A stretch of DNA of 64,000 nt, taken from contig NZ_SLWN01000007.1 of the NCBI RefSeq assembly GCF_004342025.1, positions 401,709 to 465,708 on the forward strand. The letters are read 5' to 3'. The DNA is from Kribbella steppae. GTDB taxonomy: Bacteria > Actinomycetota > Actinomycetes > Propionibacteriales > Kribbellaceae. A program made the translations under genes and the position numbers. The notes beneath the pieces are model-generated. The model was not told the DNA's origin. It saw nothing but the letters and a program-made list of their open reading frames with translations, and searched no databases. Positions 51,272 through 59,768 of the stretch are shown here, in pieces. Every line of letters begins with the position of its first letter. The stretch's first letter is position 1.

Positions 51272-52059
51272 CCAGCCTGTCCGGCGGCCGCGTGCTGGCC
51301 GGCGTCTCCGGCGGCCGGATGCTGGCCGGCCTGCCCTGCGGCCGCATGCTGGCCGGCCTGTCCGGCGGCCGCATGGGCGAACGCCTGGATGAACGGGTGC
51401 GGCCGGGTGCCGTCGCCGGACAGCTCGGGCTGGAACAATGTCACCAGGAAGAACGGATGCTCGGGTAGCTCGGCGACCCGCGGCGCGCCTTCGGCGTCGT
51501 ACGCACTGAAGACCAGACCGCGCTCCTCGAGCAGACTCTGCCGCGCAGGGTCGAGTCCGTATGAGCAGTGGTAGCGCTCGGTGGACCGCTCCGCGCCGAG
51601 CAGCCGCCCGGCCAGCGTGCCGGGCCGCACCTCGACCGTGGCCTCGTGACCGTCGAGTGAGCACGCCAGCGGGACGATCAGCAGGTCGTCGCCGTCCGGA
51701 GTGTTCTCAGCATGCTGTACGCCGGTAGCACCGCAGACGTTGCGCGCATACTCGAGCATCGTGTGCTGGAACCCGCCACACGTACCGAGGAACGGGATCC
51801 CCCGCTCCCGCGCCGTCTGGATCGCGCTGATCGCGCCGGCCTCGCTCCGGTACGGACTCCCCGGCAGGACCCAGATCCCGTCGAAAGCGTCCATCGCATC
51901 CACCTCGTCGGTGGCGACCCAGTACACGTCCAGGTCGAGCCCCTCCCGCTCGCGCAGGCGGTCGAGCACCTGCGGCACCCGCTGGTGTGAACGGACGTGC
52001 GGGGACCGGTCGCCGACCAGGGCAATCCGGGCGGAATACGCGTGCGTAAGTACGGTCAT
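51226..52059 (-). CDS. CTP-synthase-like glutamine amidotransferase with repetitive C-terminus
   Basis: The 277-residue protein has a class I amidotransferase fold: GDRSPHVRSHQRVPQVLDRL at the start, FDGIWVLPGSPYRSEAG at about 60-76, the nucleophile Cys in FLGTCGGFQHTMLEYARN at about 91-108 and the end LFQPELSG, where the usual catalytic His is Gln. It matches the CTP-synthase C-terminal-related (seleno)protein group, with Cys here. The last 45 residues are AAGQAGQHA-type repeats encoded by 27-bp units. ATG 52059 is chosen; 52068 is possible. Confidence 0.72.
   Translation of the reverse strand: MTVLTHAYSARIALVGDRSPHVRSHQRVPQVLDRLREREGLDLDVYWVATDEVDAMDAFDGIWVLPGSPYRSEAGAISAIQTARERGIPFLGTCGGFQHTMLEYARNVCGATGVQHAENTPDGDDLLIVPLACSLDGHEATVEVRPGTLAGRLLGAERSTERYHCSYGLDPARQSLLEERGLVFSAYDAEGAPRVAELPEHPFFLVTLFQPELSGDGTRPHPFIQAFAHAAAGQAGQHAAAGQAGQHPAAGDAGQHAAAGQAGQIVEAGRGAIPASR
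51277..51377. repeat. 27-bp tandem repeat, about 3.7 copies
   Basis: Units at 51277-51303, 51304-51330, 51331-51357 and 51358-51377 share CCGGCGGCCG and TGCTGGCCGGC with few changes. They code for the Ala-Gly-Gln repeat at the amidotransferase C-terminus and lie just beyond the stop of the Gfo/Idh gene. Copy number may vary between strains by slippage. Confidence 0.9.
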
Positions 52060-52136
52060 GTCCCCCATCCTGCGCCGCAGGCCCGGATCAGTACCAACGA
52101 TGATCTCTGCATGGTCGATAAGCGATACTGATCGGC

Positions 52137-53036
52137 GTGGATCCGCATCTGCTCCGCACCTTCATCGCGGTGGCGACGACTGGTTCCTTCTCGGCCGCGG
52201 CAGCCGAGCTCGGCTACACCCAGTCGGCCGTCTCGCAGCACATCGCCGCCCTCGAGAACTCCCTCGGAACCGCGCTCCTGACCCGTCGCCCGGTGGCGCC
52301 GACCCCGGCGGGCGAGCGCCTGCTCGAGCACGCCGGCGCGATCCTCCTCCGGATCGAGGCCGCCCGGGCCGACGTACGACGGGTGGTCGGCGAACCGCCC
52401 GGCGAGATCGTCTTCGCCGCGACTCCCCTGGCCGGGGCGACCCGCGTCGCGCGGGCACTGACCCAACTCAGGCAGACGAGGCCCGGGATCGCGGTGACCT
52501 TCGAGGTGGCTCGCCGGGACGAGGTGGCGCGTGGCGTCGCGTCCGGCGCGTACCACCTCGGTCTGGTCGACGGCATCGCCGCGCCCAGCGATCCGTTGAA
52601 GCTCCCGGACGTCGGAGCGGTCCGCACCTCTGCGGTCGCACAGGACAAGCTCGTCGTTGTGCTCCCGGACGACCACCCGCTGGCCCGGCGCAAACGGCTC
52701 GGGCTGCCGGCATTGGTCGATGCACGATGGATCGACGCACCCGATGTCGCCGCGCCACTGCCGGACCTCCGCGCCGCAACCGAGACCGACGGCATCCGTG
52801 CGGCCCTGACCTACTCCGGTACCGACATCCTCTGTCTGCTGGCGTTGGTTGCCGCCGGTCACGGTCTCGCCGTACTCCCGGCATCACTGGACCTACCGGC
52901 CGACGTCGCCGCGGTGCCGGTCCACGCACCGCGCCTCGTGCACCGCACGGAACTCCTGTACGGCCACCTCGACGAACCTCAGGCCACCGATCTCGTCGCC
53001 GCACTCACCGCCCCGGCCATCCGTCGTACCAACTGA
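52137..53036 (+). CDS. LysR-family regulator
   Basis: The 299-residue protein has a LysR HTH: HLLRTFIAVATTGSFSAAAAELGYTQSAVSQHIAALENSLGTALL (about 4-48) and an effector domain. GTG 52137 is the start. It is divergent from the GATase gene, 77 bp apart, and the likely regulator of it. Its ligand is unknown. Confidence 0.85.
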   Translation: MDPHLLRTFIAVATTGSFSAAAAELGYTQSAVSQHIAALENSLGTALLTRRPVAPTPAGERLLEHAGAILLRIEAARADVRRVVGEPPGEIVFAATPLAGATRVARALTQLRQTRPGIAVTFEVARRDEVARGVASGAYHLGLVDGIAAPSDPLKLPDVGAVRTSAVAQDKLVVVLPDDHPLARRKRLGLPALVDARWIDAPDVAAPLPDLRAATETDGIRAALTYSGTDILCLLALVAAGHGLAVLPASLDLPADVAAVPVHAPRLVHRTELLYGHLDEPQATDLVAALTAPAIRRTN

Positions 53037-53070
53037 CATCGGGTACGACGATGGCCGGGGCGGCCGGCGG

Positions 53071-53184
53071 TTACTTCCGCGCCTGTTTGGTGGGCGGGAT
53101 GATGGCGCTGTCGGCGGGAACGGCCTTCGGCTTCTTGGGTTGCTTGGGCTTGCGGACTTCACGTCCACCCTTGTTCTTGGACAC
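53071..53184 (-). CDS. Small basic protein, 37 residues
   Basis: From GTG 53184 (AGGAG 7 bp upstream) the frame reads SKNKGGREVRKPKQPKKPKA then a Pro/Ala-rich tail and KQARK. Such short Lys/Pro-rich proteins recur in actinobacteria without known role. The good ribosome-binding site and high positive charge support a real gene. It may bind nucleic acid; this is inference. Confidence 0.55.
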   Translation of the reverse strand: MSKNKGGREVRKPKQPKKPKAVPADSAIIPPTKQARK

Positions 53185-53325
53185 GACGCACTCCTGGGGC
53201 TGGTGGCTGGCTCGGTGACCAGCTCGACGACTACGGACAGGCCAACGGCCTTCGTACGCCGCGGTACTCCTCATGCCCCGGGGGTTGTCCTCGACGCTAC
53301 ACCCCGGCAGCCCCAATAGCCCGGG

Positions 53326-54822
53326 TTAGTCGTGGGTGGGGAAGCCCAGGTTCAGGCCGCCGTGAGACGGGTCGAGCCAGCGGGACGTGACCACCTTGCC
53401 GCGGGTGAAGAAGTGGACGCCTTCCATGCCGTGGGCGTGGGTGTCGCCGAACAAGGAGTTCTTCCAGCCGCCGAACGAGTAGTACGCCATCGGGACCGGG
53501 ATCGGCACATTGATGCCGACCATCCCGACCTCGACCTCGTTCTGGAACCGGCGTGCCGCGCCACCGTCGTTGGTGAAGATCGCGGTGCCGTTGCCGTACG
53601 GGTTGGAGTTCACCAGGTCGAGTGCGGCGTCGTACGAGGGAAGTCGTACGACGGACAGCACCGGACCGAAGATCTCGTCGGTGTAGATCGACATCTCCGG
53701 CGTCACCTTGTCGAACAGCGTCGGCCCGAGCCAGAACCCGTCAGCGGCGCCGTCGAACTCGCCGTCCCGTCCGTCCACGACAAGCTCCGCACCGGACTCG
53801 ACCCCGGCCGCGACGTACCCGGTGACCTTGTCACGGTGGGGTCCCGTGACGAGCGGGCCCATGTCGCAACCCCGAGTCCCGTCGCCGGTCTTCAGCGTCG
53901 CCATCCGCTCCTTGATCTTGCCCACCAGCTCGTCGGCGATCGGCTCTACCGCCACCAGCGCGGAGATGGCCATGCACCGCTCGCCCGCCGAGCCGAAGCC
54001 GGCGTTCACCGCGGCGTCGGCGGCCAGGTCCAGATCGGCGTCGGGCAGCACGACCATGTGGTTCTTCGCGCCGCCGAGCGCTTGCACGCGCTTGCCGTTC
54101 TTGGTGCCGTTCTCGTAGACGTACTTCGCGATCGGGGTCGAGCCGACGAACGACACCGACTTGATGTCAGGGTGCTCCAGCAGCCGGTCGACGGCCTCCT
54201 TGTCGCCGTGGACGACGTTGACCACACCGTCCGGCAGGCCGGCCTCCTTCCACAGCTCGGCCATCGCGTTCGCGGCGGACGGGTCCTTCTCGGACGGCTT
54301 GATCACCACGCTGTTGCCACACGCGACGGCGATCGGGACGAACCACATCGGCACCATGGCCGGGAAGTTGAACGGCGAGATCACCGCGCAGACACCGAGC
54401 GGCTGACGAATCGAGTACACATCGACCTTCGTCGAGACGCCCTCGCTGAAGCCGCCCTTGAGCAGGTGCGGGATGCCGCAGGCGAACTCGATCACCTCGA
54501 GGCCGCGGGTCACCTCACCGACCGCGTCCGACAGCACCTTGCCGTGCTCGGCGGTGATCAGGGCGGCGATCTGCTCCTTGCGCTGGTTCACCAGCTCCCG
54601 GAACGCGAACAGCACCTGGGTGCGCTTGCTGAGCGAGGTCTGCGCCCACGCCTTCGAGGCGTCGTGGGCGACCTTGACCACCTCGTCGACCGTCGCCGCC
54701 GAGGCCAGGTCCAGCTCGCCGGTGACCTCACCTGTCGCCGGGTTGTACACCTTGCTGGTGCGCTCCGAGACCCCGGTCCACGGGGCCCCACCGATCAGAT
54801 GGGTGATTCGCTCAGTACTCAC
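53326..54822 (-). CDS. mmsA: CoA-acylating methylmalonate-semialdehyde dehydrogenase
   Basis: The 498-residue aldehyde dehydrogenase has the catalytic Cys in GFGSAGERCMAIS, the NAD region FNFPAMVPMWFVPIAVACGN and VSFVGSTPIAKYVYENG, with the MmsA-type HGMEGVHFFTRGKVVTSRW end. It converts malonate- or methylmalonate-semialdehyde to acetyl- or propionyl-CoA, the last step of inositol or valine breakdown. GTG 54822 overlaps the stop of the isomerase gene. It is the last gene of the minus-strand inositol run. Confidence 0.92.
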   Translation of the reverse strand: MSTERITHLIGGAPWTGVSERTSKVYNPATGEVTGELDLASAATVDEVVKVAHDASKAWAQTSLSKRTQVLFAFRELVNQRKEQIAALITAEHGKVLSDAVGEVTRGLEVIEFACGIPHLLKGGFSEGVSTKVDVYSIRQPLGVCAVISPFNFPAMVPMWFVPIAVACGNSVVIKPSEKDPSAANAMAELWKEAGLPDGVVNVVHGDKEAVDRLLEHPDIKSVSFVGSTPIAKYVYENGTKNGKRVQALGGAKNHMVVLPDADLDLAADAAVNAGFGSAGERCMAISALVAVEPIADELVGKIKERMATLKTGDGTRGCDMGPLVTGPHRDKVTGYVAAGVESGAELVVDGRDGEFDGAADGFWLGPTLFDKVTPEMSIYTDEIFGPVLSVVRLPSYDAALDLVNSNPYGNGTAIFTNDGGAARRFQNEVEVGMVGINVPIPVPMAYYSFGGWKNSLFGDTHAHGMEGVHFFTRGKVVTSRWLDPSHGGLNLGFPTHD

Positions 54823-55685
54823 AACTGCATCCCTTGTTTGGTCAGTAGCTCGGTGATCTTCTCCCGCATGAACGTGCTCGACTCCCGAGCACGCTCCTCC
54901 CAGGCGAAGACACAGGTGGTGATGGTGCCGTCGAAGCCGGCCGCGGCCAGCTCGGCGAACAGCTCGTCGAAATCGACCTCGCCCTGGCCGATGTCCAGGT
55001 GCTGATGCACCCGGACCGTCGACCCGGGCGGGTTGACGATGTAGCGCAGCCCCGACGACCCGGTGTGGTCGAACGAGTCGGCCACGTGCACGTTGGTGAG
55101 CAGGTCACCGGCGTGGCTGATGATGCCAGGGGCGTCGTTGCCCATGTGGAACGTGTGCGGCGCGCAGTACAGGAAACTCACCAGCGGATGGTTGATCCCG
55201 CGGATCAGGTCGACCGCTGCCTTGCCGTCCTCCTCGAAGTCGTCCGGATGCGGTTCCAGCACCAGCCGGACCCCCTCGGCCTCGAAGACCGGCAGCAACT
55301 CCTCCAGCGACCGCCAGAACTGCGCCTCGCTCCGGGCCGCCTGCTCGGGGCGGCCGTTGAACTCGGAGTTCATCACGTCGACGCCGAGATCGGCGGTGAT
55401 CCGGATCGCCCGCTTCCAGTAGCGGACGGCCGCCTGCCGCTCGTCCTCGTCCGGCCCCGACCACTTGTACAGCGGCAGCACCGACGAGACCCCGACCCCC
55501 GCGGCGGCGAGCTCGCGCTTGAGGGCGGCGCCCCCCGCGTCGTTCACCCTCGGGTGGTTGAAGAACGGCAGGAAGTCGTCGCGTGGCGACAACTCCATCC
55601 ACGCGTAGCCGAGCTCGGCGACCAACGCCGGCAACTCCGGCAGCGGCGTACCGCGGAACATGTACGGGTCGAGGCTGAGTTTCAC
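54819..55685 (-). CDS. IolH-like sugar phosphate isomerase/epimerase
   Basis: The 288-residue TIM barrel matches IolH-like proteins of actinobacterial inositol operons: MFRGTPLPELPALVAELGYAWMELSPRDDFLPFF at about 9-42, VDVMNSEFNGRPEQ, RLVLEPHPDDFEEDG and VHVADSFDHTGSSG with metal-binding Glu, Asp and His. GTG 55685 overlaps the iolG stop. The exact step is not known; it supports inositol use. Confidence 0.78.
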   Translation of the reverse strand: MKLSLDPYMFRGTPLPELPALVAELGYAWMELSPRDDFLPFFNHPRVNDAGGAALKRELAAAGVGVSSVLPLYKWSGPDEDERQAAVRYWKRAIRITADLGVDVMNSEFNGRPEQAARSEAQFWRSLEELLPVFEAEGVRLVLEPHPDDFEEDGKAAVDLIRGINHPLVSFLYCAPHTFHMGNDAPGIISHAGDLLTNVHVADSFDHTGSSGLRYIVNPPGSTVRVHQHLDIGQGEVDFDELFAELAAAGFDGTITTCVFAWEERARESSTFMREKITELLTKQGMQL

Positions 55686-56692
55686 CCGAGCACCTCACTC
55701 CTCGGAACCATCTCCACCTCCACCGGACGTCCCTCCTGCAGCGACCGCACGCCGGCGGTGCAGACCGCGGCGGCGGCGTACCCGTCCCACGCCCCCGGTC
55801 CGTCGATCGTGCCCTTCGCGACCGCGTTCACCCAGCGCTGGATCTCCAGGTCGTACGCGAGCGCGAACCGGACCCGGAAGTCGTCCGGCACCGCACCACC
55901 CCAGTGTCCGGCCCGCTTGGTCAGCACGTCGACCCCCAGGCCGATGGTCGCGCTGCCCTTCTCGCCGACCGCCTCACACCGGACCTCGTACCCGACCTGG
56001 CAGTTCACGAACACCTCGACGTCGGCCATCGCGCCGCTCGCCATCTCGAACACCGCGAACTGCGGATCCAGCACGTCCTCGCCGACCAGGCCGCTCGGCT
56101 TCGGCGCGTGCACGGTGATCCGGGCGATCTCGTCGCCGTACAGCCAGCGGGCCACGTCGACCTCGTGGACCAGCGAGTCGCGCACGATCATCTCGCTGCG
56201 GAACGTCGCCGGGACCGTCTTGTTGCGATGCACGTTGTGCAGCAGCAGCGTCCGGCCGAGCTCACCGGAGTCGAGCAGCTCTTTCAGCGCCGCGTACTCC
56301 GGGTCGAAGCGGCGCATGAAGCCGACCTGGATCAGCTGCTTGCCGAGCTTGTGCTCCGCCTCGACCACTCGCAACGACGACTCCGCGTCCATGGTCAGCG
56401 GTTTCTCGCACAACACCGGCTTGGCGTGTTCGAGACAGGCCGTCAACTGCTCGGCGTGAGCGAACCCCGGCGACGCGATGATCACCGCGTCCACGTCGGC
56501 GGCGCCGACCAGCGCCAGCGGGTCGTCGATCGCCCGGACCTCGTCGAATTTCGTTGCGAGCGCGGCGGCCCGATCCGTGTCCGGATCGGATACCGCGACC
56601 AGGCGGGCACCGGAGATCCGGCGCGCCACCCGCTCGGCATGGTCCGCACCCATCATCCCGACCCCGACGATCCCGATCCTCAGGTCCCGCAT
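55682..56692 (-). CDS. iolG: Inositol 2-dehydrogenase-like Gfo/Idh/MocA protein
   Basis: The 336-residue protein has LRIGIVGVGMMGADHAERVARRI at about 4-26, PVLCEKPLTMDAE at about 92-104 and the Asp/His catalytic pair in MIVRDSLVHEVDVARWLYGD. This is the IolG signature; in context it oxidises myo-inositol to scyllo-inosose with NAD. ATG 56692 has GGTGGAG. The frame is open to 56872. A hairpin lies upstream. Confidence 0.85.
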   Translation of the reverse strand: MRDLRIGIVGVGMMGADHAERVARRISGARLVAVSDPDTDRAAALATKFDEVRAIDDPLALVGAADVDAVIIASPGFAHAEQLTACLEHAKPVLCEKPLTMDAESSLRVVEAEHKLGKQLIQVGFMRRFDPEYAALKELLDSGELGRTLLLHNVHRNKTVPATFRSEMIVRDSLVHEVDVARWLYGDEIARITVHAPKPSGLVGEDVLDPQFAVFEMASGAMADVEVFVNCQVGYEVRCEAVGEKGSATIGLGVDVLTKRAGHWGGAVPDDFRVRFALAYDLEIQRWVNAVAKGTIDGPGAWDGYAAAAVCTAGVRSLQEGRPVEVEMVPRSEVLG

Positions 56693-56735
56693 CTCCACCT
56701 TCTCTCTGCTCTGCGTGCCTTCCGTACGACGGTGT

Positions 56736-56769
56736 GCGCGGGCCGGACTCTCCGATTGCCGGCCCGCGC
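56736..56769 (-). terminator. GC-rich hairpin between the ABC ATPase gene and iolG
   Basis: GCGCGGGCCGG (56736-56746) pairs with CCGGCCCGCGC (56759-56769) around a 12-nt loop, 11 bp past the ATPase stop. There is no T run. It may reduce read-through from the transporter into iolG or protect the 3' end. Confidence 0.6.
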
Positions 56770-56780
56770 TCGCCGGCGTA

Positions 56781-57638
56781 CTAAATAGCTCCTGGACGGT
56801 CTTGGGGCTCGACAACCAGCTCAGGGTCGATACCGCGCAACTCGTGGCTGAGCGACTCGAGCTCCGAACCACCGGCCATCTCGTTGGTCAGCTGGGCCAG
56901 CGTGATGTCGGCGCGATGGGTGTCGAGCGCGACCCGGCCCAGCTTGAGCACCACGAAGTGGTTGCCGACCAGGTACGCGTGGTGCGGGTTGTGGGTGATG
57001 AACACGACCCCCAGGCCGGCGTCGCGGGCCTTGACGATGTACTTCAGCACCACCCCGGACTGCTTCACGCCGAGTGCGGCGGTCGGCTCGTCCAGGATCA
57101 GTACCTTGGCGCCGAAGTAGATCGCCCGGGCGATCGCGATGCACTGCCGCTGGCCGCCCGACAGCATGCCGACCGGCTGTTCCAGGTTGGGGATCGAGAT
57201 CCCCATCTTGGTCAGTTCCTCGTCGGCGACCCGCTTCATCTTGCGGTCGTCCAGCCGGCCGAACGGGCGCTTGGTGATCTCGTTGCCGAGGAAGAAGTTC
57301 CGCCACACCGACATCAGCGGGGCCAGTGCCAGGTCCTGGTAGACCGTGGCGATCCCGCTGTCCAGCGACTCGCGCGGTGAGCTGAACCGGCGCTCCTCGC
57401 CGTTCACCGACAGGACCCCGTCGGTGTGCTCGTGCAAGCCGGCGATGATCTTGATCAGCGTCGACTTGCCCGCACCGTTGTCACCCAGCACGCAGGTGAT
57501 CTCACCTTGCCGGACGGCCAGCGAGACCCCGCGCAACGCATGCACGTTGCCGTAGCTCTTGCCGACCTCTTCCAGGTGCACCACCGGTGTGTTCGGGCTG
57601 GTGCTGGCCTCTTCCGCGAACTTGTCGGTGGTGGTCAT
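56781..57638 (-). CDS. Sugar/inositol ABC transporter ATP-binding protein
   Basis: The 285-residue ATPase has Walker A CVLGDNGAGKSTLIKII, signature MLSGGQRQCIAIARAIYF, Walker B AKVLILDEPTAALGVKQSG and H-loop FITHNPHHA. It is a single-domain ATPase like FrcA, not the double RbsA form. ATG 57638 overlaps the permease stop. With the permease and binding protein it forms an importer, inferred to take up inositol. Confidence 0.88.
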   Translation of the reverse strand: MTTTDKFAEEASTSPNTPVVHLEEVGKSYGNVHALRGVSLAVRQGEITCVLGDNGAGKSTLIKIIAGLHEHTDGVLSVNGEERRFSSPRESLDSGIATVYQDLALAPLMSVWRNFFLGNEITKRPFGRLDDRKMKRVADEELTKMGISIPNLEQPVGMLSGGQRQCIAIARAIYFGAKVLILDEPTAALGVKQSGVVLKYIVKARDAGLGVVFITHNPHHAYLVGNHFVVLKLGRVALDTHRADITLAQLTNEMAGGSELESLSHELRGIDPELVVEPQDRPGAI

Positions 57639-58678
57639 CGCAGATCCGCCCTTCTCTTCACCATCAGGTTCACGATCGTTGCGAGGAGCAACATCACGCC
57701 CAGGAACGCCTTGAACCAGTCCGCGTTCCAGCCGGCGTACACGACACCGAGCTGGGTCATGGCGAAGATCAGTGCACCGATCGCCGATCCGACCACGGAC
57801 CCGTAGCCGCCGGTCAGCAGGCAACCACCGACCACCGCCGCGATGATGTAGATGAACTCCTTGCCGACGCCCTCACCGGACTGCACGCTGCTCTGGGTGA
57901 AGAGCAGGTGCATCCCGGAGAACCACGCGAAGGCACCGACCGTCATGAACAGCCCGATCTTGACCCGCTTCACCGGGACACCGACGGCCCGGGCCGCGGC
58001 CGCGTCACCGCCGACGGCGAAGATCCAGTTGCCGATCTTCGTCTTGAGCAGCACCCAGCTGCCGGCGATCACGAACAGGATCCACCAGACGACGAGGATC
58101 TTGACGGTGACCGAGCCGATCGAGAACTCCGACGCGAACACCGCCTTCGCCGACTCGAACCCGTCCATGTCGCTGATCGAGTTCGAGGAGACCTGGCCGG
58201 ACAGCAGCCGGGTGATCGCGAGGTTCAGGCCCTGCAGGATGAAGAAGGTGCCCAGCGTCACCAGGAAGCTCGGCAGCCCGGTCCGCATCAGCAGCCAGCC
58301 GTTGAAGGCACCGACAGCCAGGGCCGCCACCAGCGCGACCAGGATGCCCACCCAGACGTTGACGCTGAACTGGTAGGCGAACAGACCGGCGAACAGCCCG
58401 GACGTCGTCACCGCGACACCGGCGGACAGGTCGAACTCGCCGCCGATCATCAACAGGGCGACCGGTACGGCCATGACGCCGATCAGTGCGGCCTGGTAGA
58501 GGACTGTCCCGATGTTGGCCGGGCTTCGGAACGGCTCGGCCACGATCAGGAAGAACACCAGGATGACCGCGGCGCCGACCAACGATCCGACCTCGGGCCG
58601 GCTGAGCAGGCGGGCTGCGAGCGAGCGGCGCGAGACGCGGTCGTCAACCGACGTCGGCGCCGTCAGTGTGGAAGCCAT
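57635..58678 (-). CDS. Sugar/inositol ABC transporter permease
   Basis: The 347-residue protein has about ten helices in the RbsC/AraH family style: ALLMIGGEFDLSAGVAVTTSGLFAGLFAYQ and TGLPSFLVTLGTFFILQGLNLAITRLL with GGDAAAARAVGVPVKRVK as the ATPase-coupling loop. It is 9 bp from the binding-protein gene and overlaps the ATPase gene by 4 bp. Confidence 0.88.
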   Translation of the reverse strand: MASTLTAPTSVDDRVSRRSLAARLLSRPEVGSLVGAAVILVFFLIVAEPFRSPANIGTVLYQAALIGVMAVPVALLMIGGEFDLSAGVAVTTSGLFAGLFAYQFSVNVWVGILVALVAALAVGAFNGWLLMRTGLPSFLVTLGTFFILQGLNLAITRLLSGQVSSNSISDMDGFESAKAVFASEFSIGSVTVKILVVWWILFVIAGSWVLLKTKIGNWIFAVGGDAAAARAVGVPVKRVKIGLFMTVGAFAWFSGMHLLFTQSSVQSGEGVGKEFIYIIAAVVGGCLLTGGYGSVVGSAIGALIFAMTQLGVVYAGWNADWFKAFLGVMLLLATIVNLMVKRRADLR

Positions 58679-58687
58679 GATCGGACC

Positions 58688-59686
58688 TCAGCGCGTCCCG
58701 GCGGCGGCGAACTTCTCCACCGAGGCCACATTGCTCTTGTCGATGAACGCCGGCCCGGTCAGGGTCGCCTGTCCACCGCCGATGGTGTTGCCGTTGGTCT
58801 TGTAGAGCCACAGGCTGTCAACGGCCAGGTAGCCCTGCAGGTACGGCTGCTGGTCGACGGCCCATTGCACGCGGCCGTCCTTGATCGCACCGACCAGGTC
58901 CTTGTTGGTGTCGAAGGTGCCGACCTTGGCACTCGAACCCGAGTCCTTGACCGACTGGACCGCGGCCAGCGCGAACGGAGCGCCCAGGGTGACGACGTAG
59001 TCGATGCTCTTGTCCTGCTGCAGCTTCGACGTCATGGTCGTGGTGCTGCCCGGCATGTCGGTGCCGGTGATGTAGATCTTCTCGGAGTTCGGGAACTTGT
59101 CCTTCACACCCTGGCACCGGGCCTCGAGCCCGACGTGGCCCTGTTCCTGGATCACGCAGACAGCCTTCTTCGCACCCAGCTGGGTCAGCTTGTCACCGGC
59201 CGCCTGGCCCGCGATCCGCTCGTCCTGGCCGAAGTACCCGAGCGCACCGGCCTGCTTCCACGCTTCGATACCGCCGTTCAGCGCCACCACCGGAATGCCG
59301 CCGTCCGCGGCTTTCTTCACGTTCGCCTGCATCGCGTCGGCCTTCGCCAGGGTGACGGCGATCCCGTCGACCTTCGAGTCGATCGCGGTCTGCACCAGGT
59401 TGGCCTGGTCCGCCCCCTCGGGCGCGCCGGTGTACTGCAGTTCGACGTTGTCCTTCTTCGCCGCGGCCTCGGCACCTCTGCGGACCAGGTCCCAGAAGGT
59501 GTCACCAGGCGCCGCGTGCGTGATGAACGCGACCTTCATGCGCGGCGTGTCCGCCACGCTGCCCCCGGAGCCGCCGGAGCTCTGCTCCTCTTCCTGCTTG
59601 CCACCGGACGAACTGCAGGCGACCAACGCCGTGACCAGCACGAGCGCAGCCCCCACCGCCGCCGACTTCTTCTGCCACCGAACCAT
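58688..59686 (-). CDS. Sugar/inositol ABC transporter binding lipoprotein
   Basis: The 332-residue lipoprotein has a signal with lipobox (AALVLVTALVACSSSGG) and a periplasmic-binding type I fold (KVAFITHAAPGDTFWDLVRRGAEAAAKKDNVELQYTGAP). The fold matches ribose/inositol-type binding proteins. It lies first in its transporter group, 82 bp after iolE, with the palindrome AGAGTGCACACTCT in the gap. Confidence 0.88.
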   Translation of the reverse strand: MVRWQKKSAAVGAALVLVTALVACSSSGGKQEEEQSSGGSGGSVADTPRMKVAFITHAAPGDTFWDLVRRGAEAAAKKDNVELQYTGAPEGADQANLVQTAIDSKVDGIAVTLAKADAMQANVKKAADGGIPVVALNGGIEAWKQAGALGYFGQDERIAGQAAGDKLTQLGAKKAVCVIQEQGHVGLEARCQGVKDKFPNSEKIYITGTDMPGSTTTMTSKLQQDKSIDYVVTLGAPFALAAVQSVKDSGSSAKVGTFDTNKDLVGAIKDGRVQWAVDQQPYLQGYLAVDSLWLYKTNGNTIGGGQATLTGPAFIDKSNVASVEKFAAAGTR

Positions 59687-59746
59687 GACTACAACCAGCC
59701 TTTCAGACGATCCGCGGGATTACTCCGCGGTGTTGCATGGGACCAG

Positions 59747-59760
59747 AGAGTGCACACTCT
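59747..59760. promoter_or_regulatory. Palindrome in the gap between iolE and the binding-protein gene
   Basis: AGAGTGCACACTCT is a perfect 14-bp palindrome 60 bp before the binding-protein start, with CCAG and CTGG outside it. It is a possible operator for a separate promoter of the transporter genes. The regulator is unknown. Confidence 0.45.
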
Positions 59761-59768
59761 GCTGGCCG

